Shown one piece after another: positions 6,985-11,289 of a DNA stretch of 11,289 nucleotides. The notes beneath the pieces are model-generated. The model searched no databases. It was not told the origin of the DNA and saw only the letters and a program-made list of their open reading frames with translations. Numbering within the stretch: position 1 is the stretch's first letter; each line of letters opens with the position of its first letter. Origin of the DNA: CAZLBV01 sp964557845 (GTDB taxonomy: Bacteria > Acidobacteriota > Aminicenantia > Aminicenantales > Aminicenantaceae); the NCBI GenBank assembly GCA_964557845.1, contig CAZLBV010000194.1, forward strand, positions 1-11,289. The letters run 5' to 3'. The position numbers and the translations under genes are program-made.

Positions 6985-8331
6985 TTATTTTGATTTTTGT
7001 CCCCCTAACAAAGCGATGAGTCCATTAGCCAGATGGCCACGCCAGTTGATGTATTCATGGCCTCCATTGAATTCCCGGTAGTGTACTCTATAACCTTTTC
7101 CCAGCAGCACGTCGCTAAGATGCCGGTTTGTTTCTAATATACTTGGTGCGTCGGTTTCTGCCTGGCTGGTTTCCATCAGGCCGTAGTCAAGATGAAACCG
7201 GATAGGAAGGGGTGGCATTGCTTTTATTTTTCTTATCAGCCATTCCGGCTCGTTTTCATCGGGAGGGCTGTACATGAAAGCACCTGATTGGGACAATACA
7301 TTTCCGAAGACCTCAGGGTGACGAAAAGCGGCATAGGTTGCTCCCAGGCCGCCGTTGCTCGATCCTCCGATGATGGTTAAAGCCGGGTTTTCAGTAACCT
7401 GATATGTACTCTTTACCCATGGCACCAGTTCTTCCACCAGGAATTGTGTAAATGATTCTGAGCAGGAAAGCTCCTGATTGCGCAGCACCTGATTGGGATG
7501 GCTTACGAAGACCGCGATTATCGACGGGATGAGCCGTTCTGCGATCAAGTTATCCAGAATTGTAGGCGTAGGTACCCATGATATATAAGAACCTCCGTCA
7601 AAAAGAATCAGCATTCCGTAGTTTATTTCCTGTGAATCATATCCGGAAGGAATATAGATCCAAACAGTCCGCTCGTTATCCAGAAGATTACTCTTGAATT
7701 TGTGGGTAGTAACCTTTCCTTTCGGAACTCCTTTTTTTAGAGTTATCCAGGGTTGGGGAGGAGCGCCCGGAAGTTCGACTACGGATACAGGTCTTGGATA
7801 AAAGGGAAATTTTTTGGGATTCAAAGGATCTGTGATCCATGAGGCAGATCTTTTTATCCAGTCACCAACATCTGAAGTCTCCTGAAGCGGTTTAAGCGGA
7901 TCATTGACAGAAAGAGAATAGGTGAATCTGGCATCATTTCTGAATCGATAGGTTTTAAACCAGATATTAGTTGTTCCTAATCGATATAATTGATTGGAAG
8001 CGATATCTCCCCAGAGTCCGCGGTCTATGAAGAGCACGACATTCTCGGTTTCTTCACTGCCGTGATAAAGAAACGTCACCAAATAAAAAACCTTTTCTCC
8101 TGCGGCCGGCTCTACGAGAGGAGTGCCGTTCTTTTCGATCTCCTGCCAAAAGTTATTAATGGAGCTTTTGTCACCTTTTTCTATCTGACTGGCTAGAGCG
8201 GCCAATCGGGGACTCTCTATAGCCGTTTGCGGCTGCGCATTCTTTGCTGTGACCATCCACACAGTCAAAAAGAATATGAGTGGTGTTGACCTTATTAAAA
8301 TTTTTATTTTTTTCATATGATAAAATCTCAT
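6985..8331 (-). CDS. Secreted enterochelin-esterase-like (Fes/IroD-type) alpha/beta hydrolase
   Basis: The 448-residue protein has the two-domain layout of Fes-type esterases, which cleave the ester bonds of ferric enterobactin. Residues about 60-145 match the Fes N-terminal domain: FWQEIEKNGTPLVEP, VTFLYHG, then RLGTTNIWFKTYRF and FTYSLSVNDP. Residues about 207-445 are the esterase-D-type hydrolase. The nucleophile elbow is G-S-S325-N-G, the catalytic His is H425 in GGHEYINWRGHL, and D382 or E387 is the likely acid. Unlike cytoplasmic Fes, it has a signal peptide (KKIKILIR then STPLIFFLTVWMVTA), so it should act in the periplasm or outside. The start may be the ATG at 8316 (MKKIK), 15 bases inside; neither start has a strong ribosome binding site. 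No siderophore uptake or synthesis gene is visible nearby, and homologs of this fold also act on other esters, so the substrate is open. Confidence 0.88.
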   Translation of the reverse strand: MRFYHMKKIKILIRSTPLIFFLTVWMVTAKNAQPQTAIESPRLAALASQIEKGDKSSINNFWQEIEKNGTPLVEPAAGEKVFYLVTFLYHGSEETENVVLFIDRGLWGDIASNQLYRLGTTNIWFKTYRFRNDARFTYSLSVNDPLKPLQETSDVGDWIKRSASWITDPLNPKKFPFYPRPVSVVELPGAPPQPWITLKKGVPKGKVTTHKFKSNLLDNERTVWIYIPSGYDSQEINYGMLILFDGGSYISWVPTPTILDNLIAERLIPSIIAVFVSHPNQVLRNQELSCSESFTQFLVEELVPWVKSTYQVTENPALTIIGGSSNGGLGATYAAFRHPEVFGNVLSQSGAFMYSPPDENEPEWLIRKIKAMPPLPIRFHLDYGLMETSQAETDAPSILETNRHLSDVLLGKGYRVHYREFNGGHEYINWRGHLANGLIALLGGQKSK

Positions 8332-8402
8332 TTAAAGATAAAAATGAAGCCTGCAGAATGATCTTCTCATCTCAATGAAAAAAATACAAATAACGATTTC
8401 TC

Positions 8403-8431
8403 TTGTTATTATAAAATAAACATTTTAATAT
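8403..8431 (+). promoter_or_regulatory. Possible promoter for the beta-propeller gene
   Basis: TTGTTA (8403-8408), 17 bases, then TAATAT (8426-8431) is a moderate match, with TATATAA just after as an alternative. It lies in a very AT-rich 174-bp divergent spacer where such matches arise easily. It would leave a leader of about 70 bases before the ATG at 8506. Confidence 0.25.
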
Positions 8432-8436
8432 ATAAA
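8408..8436 (-). promoter_or_regulatory. Candidate promoter for the esterase gene
   Basis: On the minus strand TTTATA (8436-8431), a 17-base spacer and a perfect TATAAT (8413-8408) predict a start near 8401, about 70 bases before the esterase start. It overlaps the candidate plus-strand promoter, so the two divergent genes could interfere with each other or share control. AT-richness lowers confidence. Confidence 0.4.
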
Positions 8437-8505
8437 TCAGTTAAGGGTTCGTACTAGAAAAAACAGAAAATACTATTGTTTTTTTTTAATAGGGAGGCTG
8501 GAACA

Positions 8506-9600
8506 ATGAAAAAAGTCATTTATATATTGGTATTCTTCATAATTACAGCCGTAATCACGGCACAGCAGATCATAAAGAATTCTGAGGAGGCTCTCAATCA
8601 AAAAGCTGGGCGTGTATTAAAACTTAAAGAAGAAATGCGGATGGATGGTGTGGGAGAAGGTTATTATTTTAATGGGGTTAATAAGCTCCAGATCGATGAT
8701 GATCGAAATCTTTATCTGAGAGATTCCTGGCACTCTCAACAGCGGTCACATCTGCTTAAATTTTCTCCTGAGGGCAAATTTATAATGGATCTCTATAAAC
8801 AGGGAGAAGGACCGGGAGAGATTCAGTCAAATTATGACTTTGCTCTGGGCGGTTCTAAGGTCTTTTTATTTGGTTATATGAAAAGAAAGGTGGTTGTTTT
8901 GAATTCTAACGGTGAATTTATTGAAGAGTTCAAGGTTGAATCGGTTTCAGTTGGTGATTTTATCGGTGTTTATAAGGAATGGCTGGTCTTTCTTCGGGAG
9001 GATTGGCCTGTGGAAAGAAAAACTTCTAAACTCTACGAAGTGAATGATACCATAGTATTTATTTCTATGGATGGCTCAGAAAAAAAGGAGGGCCTGACAT
9101 ATTCATACCAGCGGTTTTTAATTTCATTTGCCCAGGGCGGCGGTATGATGTCCTGGGATCCGGTCATTTTAGCCTTAAAAGATAATAAGCTCTTTGTCTA
9201 CCGGTCAATGGAATATATCATCGAAGTTTTTGATCTAAATTCCGGAGAGATCACACATAAAATCACTCGGGAATATCCCCGGGTTAAGTATGAACTGCGA
9301 AAATGGGAAAAAGATTTCATAAAAAAACATGATGCGCCCAAGCGGAAATATGAAAACGATATCAAGGAGTTATTTACGAACCAGGATCAATTGTGGGTTA
9401 GAACTTCTTTCAGCGACGAAGAAAATGGTTCTTTATTTGATGTGTTCAATGCCAAGGGAGAGTTCATTGACAGCTTTTTCATTAATATTAAAGGTCGGGT
9501 GGTAAAGATCGAGGGAGAATATCTCTATGCCTCCGAGAGTGATGCAGAGGACCTTCCTTTACTTATAAAGTACCGGATCATGGAACCTATACTAAATTAG
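8506..9600 (+). CDS. Secreted 6-bladed beta-propeller protein
   Basis: The 364-residue product starts with a clean signal peptide (MKKVIYILVF, probable cleavage after ITA at 19). The ATG at 8506 is chosen over an upstream in-frame TTG because AGGGAGG (8491-8497) lies eight bases before it and the signal peptide begins there. Propeller-like strand repeats are visible: LQIDDDRNLYLRD, LLKFSPEGKFIMDL, VVVLNSNGEFIEEF, ALKDNKLFVYRS with IIEVFDLNSGEI, and LFDVFNAKGEFIDSF. The G-E-G-P-G-E motif (100-105) is typical of the 6-bladed beta-propeller/NHL-like family common in Bacteroidota and Aminicenantes-type genomes. Such proteins are scaffolds or ligand binders without conserved catalytic residues, and I cannot name a ligand. 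A charged helical insert (about 261-290) interrupts the last blades. It is divergent from the esterase gene; a functional link is possible but not shown. Confidence 0.82.
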   Translation: MKKVIYILVFFIITAVITAQQIIKNSEEALNQKAGRVLKLKEEMRMDGVGEGYYFNGVNKLQIDDDRNLYLRDSWHSQQRSHLLKFSPEGKFIMDLYKQGEGPGEIQSNYDFALGGSKVFLFGYMKRKVVVLNSNGEFIEEFKVESVSVGDFIGVYKEWLVFLREDWPVERKTSKLYEVNDTIVFISMDGSEKKEGLTYSYQRFLISFAQGGGMMSWDPVILALKDNKLFVYRSMEYIIEVFDLNSGEITHKITREYPRVKYELRKWEKDFIKKHDAPKRKYENDIKELFTNQDQLWVRTSFSDEENGSLFDVFNAKGEFIDSFFINIKGRVVKIEGEYLYASESDAEDLPLLIKYRIMEPILN

Positions 9601-9639
9601 TCTGAATTATTCAAACTTGACTATTTACTGAATGGAAGT

Positions 9640-9669
9640 TTTAGAAGTAGTTACGTTCTAAATTATTTT
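9640..9669 (+). terminator. Candidate terminator after the beta-propeller gene
   Basis: TTTAGAA (9640-9646) and TTCTAAA (9656-9662) form a 7-bp stem with a 9-base loop, followed by TTATTTT. It sits in the 62-bp gap between convergent genes. The stem has only one G-C pair, so it would be weak. Confidence 0.35.
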
Positions 9670-10100
9670 CTGATTCTAAGAGGATTTTTCCATTTAAGTC
9701 TGGGAAACCGGCTGAAATCAGAATCGGTTGAATAAAGAGTGCATCCATGTTCTATTGCTAACGCCGACAGGTGAGCATCCGGTACAAGATTGGCAGTAGC
9801 CTGACCATCTAAAAGCAGAGCTTGAAAAATCTGCCAGTGACTCTCGGTCGGATCAATTAAGCGAACACAGGGCTGATCGATCCAGCTTTGGATTCTATTT
9901 ATGGTCTGATCCAAAGTTAATGGTTTATGAAATATTCTCCTGTTTGTGCAAATGCGGATAAAAGCACATATGATCGACCAGCTGAGACAGACGGGGGATT
10001 CTCCGGATAGCTGTTTATCCCACCATTGGCGGGCTTCTTCATGCAGGGGGCTTGATTTATCCTCTGCATGAATAAGGATGTTTGTATCGACCAGGATCAT
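9663..10100 (-). CDS. vapC: VapC-type PIN-domain ribonuclease toxin
   Basis: The 145-residue protein is a complete PIN domain, the toxin of a type II toxin-antitoxin pair that cleaves RNA (tRNA or rRNA in studied VapCs). The acidic metal site is visible as D5 (ILVDTN), D108 (PDAHLSALA) and D126 with D128 (TDSDF). The second conserved acidic residue of many VapCs, a Glu near 45, is missing: the helix reads WSIICAFIRICTNRRIF. This resembles a VapC subfamily with an aFlRi-Tn pattern at this position, so it need not be inactive. The C-terminal RFPRLKWKNP is also typical. Its ATG overlaps the antitoxin stop as ATGA (10097-10100), the classical coupled arrangement. The protein is full-length with no frame damage. 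Confidence 0.9.
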   Translation of the reverse strand: MILVDTNILIHAEDKSSPLHEEARQWWDKQLSGESPVCLSWSIICAFIRICTNRRIFHKPLTLDQTINRIQSWIDQPCVRLIDPTESHWQIFQALLLDGQATANLVPDAHLSALAIEHGCTLYSTDSDFSRFPRLKWKNPLRIRK

Positions 10101-10342
10101 CGGGAGTCTTCCCCTTCCGCTTGAGAGATCAATTCCTGGATATTATCCAGGCTGTAACCTTCACGCAGACCCATTTCATGAGGGACCGTCCGATAGGAGC
10201 GGCTTTTCTGAGGTTTTTCGACCTGATCTAATCCTCTGCGCAGAGCTTCGTTAAGAACTACCTTAAAAGGCTTTTTAAGCTTCAAGGCAAGTTCTTTGGT
10301 TTTCTGGGCCACATCCTCATCAAGAGTCAATGTTGTTCTCAT
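10097..10342 (-). CDS. vapB: VapB-type ribbon-helix-helix antitoxin
   Basis: The 81-residue protein begins with the beta strand RTTLTLDED (2-10), followed by two helices (about 10-21 and 25-39, ending ALRRGLD), the ribbon-helix-helix DNA-binding fold. The C-terminal tail (about 57-81, GYSLDNIQELISQAEGED) is the expected toxin-neutralising segment that would lie along VapC. It precedes and overlaps vapC by four bases. No ribosome binding site precedes the ATG; the promoter spacing suggests a leaderless mRNA beginning at or next to the start codon. Like other VapBs it is expected to repress its own promoter together with VapC, and an inverted repeat lies over that promoter. Confidence 0.9.
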   Translation of the reverse strand: MRTTLTLDEDVAQKTKELALKLKKPFKVVLNEALRRGLDQVEKPQKSRSYRTVPHEMGLREGYSLDNIQELISQAEGEDSR

Positions 10343-10346
10343 AAAA

Positions 10347-10373
10347 ACATCATAGCATAATTATTAATGATGT
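10347..10373. repeat. Inverted repeat, probable VapBC operator
   Basis: ACATCAT (10347-10353) and ATGATGT (10367-10373) are perfect 7-base reverse complements with a 13-base spacer that includes the palindrome ATAATTAT (10357-10364). The repeat covers the -10 and half of the -35 of the vapBC promoter, the expected place for autorepression. Ribbon-helix-helix binding here is inference. Confidence 0.6.
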
Positions 10374-10376
10374 CAA
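10349..10376 (-). promoter_or_regulatory. vapBC promoter, predicted leaderless
   Basis: On the minus strand TTGACA (10376-10371) is a perfect -35, followed by a 16-base spacer and TATGAT (10354-10349), a 5/6 -10. Six bases separate the -10 from the vapB ATG at 10342, so the predicted transcription start falls on or beside the A of the ATG. The absence of a ribosome binding site agrees with this. Confidence 0.7.
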
Positions 10377-10456
10377 AGCATCTAATTGAAAAATAATCCC
10401 TAACACTCTATGAGCTTAAACATCACTCTTAATGACGGATGAAAATTAAATTTTTC

Positions 10457-11289
10457 TCAACGTTTTGGATATGGCGGCCTCTTCCATTTCTTGACCGGAT
10501 TCTGCTTGAGCTGTTCCATGACGACTTCGATCGCCTTTTCCAGCTGTGGGTCTCTGCCTTCGATGACGTCCTTGGGCCACTGCTCCACTTCGATATCAGG
10601 AGGAACGCCTACATTCTCGACCACAAATCCCTCTTCAGTCCAGATAGCCAGATTGGGCGCAGTCACATAACCTCCGTCCATAAGCACCGGAAAGCCCAGA
10701 GTTCCGACCAGGCCGCCCCATGTCCGTTTACCGATCAGGGGGCCGATATTAAGCTGCCGGAACATCCAGGGCAGAAGGTCTCCGCCCGAGCCGGCGGTTT
10801 CGTCGATCAGCATCACTTTGGGTCCGGGAATGGATGCGCTGGGAGTTTTGAAATCATCACAGTAACGGGTATTCCAATAGCAGAGCACACCCGGCCGCCT
10901 CAGAATGTCGATGTAGTAGTCGGCGACCTGACCGCCTCCGTTAAAACGCTCATCCACGATGATGGCTTCTTTGTCCGACTGCGGGAAAAAGTACCGTTTG
11001 AAATAGACATGTCCCAGCGTGGTGGTATTAGGAACATACACATAGGCGACCCGGCCATCTGTGGCTTCATGGACTTTTTTAATATTGCCTTCTACCCAGT
11101 CCCGGTTGCGCAATGCAGACTCGTTTGCAACCGGCACAACTTCGACCGTCCGGGAACCGCTGCCGTCAGGATTCGGCCCCACCGTGATCTCTATGAGCTT
11201 GCCGGATGTGTTCTCGAACAGACTGAAAAGGTTGGTGGGCGGGCTGAGCTTGATTCCTCTGACCGCCAGGAGATATTCCCCTTCTTTGA
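10457..11289 (-). CDS. Tricorn-like S41 family serine peptidase, C-terminal part (5' end outside window)
   Basis: The frame is open from the window edge to TGA 10459-10457, giving 277 complete codons; the GTG at 11182 lies inside conserved sequence and is not the true start. The first visible residues (KEGEYLLAVRGIKL, then PPTNLFSLFEN) are the end of a PDZ domain. The C-terminal protease core follows: YVYVPNTT, the ERFNGGGQ loop, and the nucleophile in DETAGS-GGD (Ser codon 10787-10789). The Glu of VENVGVPPDIEVE (codon 10616-10618) aligns with the tricorn catalytic Glu. The GRDPQLEKAIEVV tail ends the protein as usual for bacterial tricorn homologs. Full-length members carry N-terminal beta-propellers, PDZ and a catalytic His, all missing here, and act on peptides, often downstream of the proteasome or other proteases. 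Base composition is clearly more GC-rich than the neighbouring genes. Confidence 0.9.
   Translation of the reverse strand, partial: KEGEYLLAVRGIKLSPPTNLFSLFENTSGKLIEITVGPNPDGSGSRTVEVVPVANESALRNRDWVEGNIKKVHEATDGRVAYVYVPNTTTLGHVYFKRYFFPQSDKEAIIVDERFNGGGQVADYYIDILRRPGVLCYWNTRYCDDFKTPSASIPGPKVMLIDETAGSGGDLLPWMFRQLNIGPLIGKRTWGGLVGTLGFPVLMDGGYVTAPNLAIWTEEGFVVENVGVPPDIEVEQWPKDVIEGRDPQLEKAIEVVMEQLKQNPVKKWKRPPYPKR

Noticed and set aside
10441..10456. AT-only inverted sequence after the peptidase stop as a terminator
   Set aside because: The stem contains almost no G-C pairs and lacks a clear T-tract; stability would be negligible.
1..11289. CRISPR arrays, tRNA or rRNA genes, insertion sequences, attachment sites
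   Set aside because: No regularly spaced repeats, cloverleaf-like sequence, transposase reading frame or terminal repeats were seen anywhere in the window.

Overview
The window looks like chromosomal DNA from a Gram-negative (diderm) bacterium. It carries two secreted proteins with probable outer-membrane barrels, a lipoprotein parvulin isomerase, a secreted Fes-type esterase, a secreted 6-bladed beta-propeller protein and a tricorn-type S41 peptidase. This mix, in moderately AT-rich DNA, recalls Candidatus Aminicenantes or related Acidobacteriota/Bacteroidota lineages. That placement is inference from gene content; no rRNA or other marker gene is present.

Left part (1-3358). Two tandem minus-strand genes (2074 to 779, then 762 to beyond the window edge) encode paralogous proteins. 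Each has a signal peptide, a conserved module starting with C-x2-C-D-x-D-Y-I, and a C-terminal part that looks like a beta-barrel. A SurA/PrsA-like lipoprotein prolyl isomerase (2336-3358, plus) is divergent from them. The shared 261-bp intergenic region holds two inverted repeats. An envelope folding factor next to two likely barrel substrates makes biological sense.

Middle (3547-6862). A plus-strand unit follows a good-looking sigma70-type promoter. Its first gene is a long HEAT-like helical-repeat protein that is interrupted by a +1 frame change near 3936-3942, so it reads as two ORFs. The second gene overlaps it by 17 bp and encodes an HD-GYP-type phosphodiesterase-like protein. Both proteins begin with the same roughly 100-residue module, marked by I-Y-x-x-(D/E)-H-P. 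They probably form a coupled signalling pair with an unnamed shared input domain.

Right part (6985-11289). A minus-strand secreted enterochelin-esterase-like hydrolase is divergent from a plus-strand 6-bladed beta-propeller protein. Next comes a minus-strand vapBC toxin-antitoxin pair with a near-consensus promoter that predicts a leaderless mRNA, overlapped by a 7-bp inverted repeat that is a likely autoregulatory operator. The last gene is the C-terminal part of a tricorn-like S41 peptidase, cut by the window edge and visibly more GC-rich than the rest.

I saw no tRNA, rRNA, CRISPR array or insertion sequence. The least explained items are the shared module of the HEAT/HD-GYP pair with its frame break, and the tandem C-x2-C barrel paralogs beside the isomerase.
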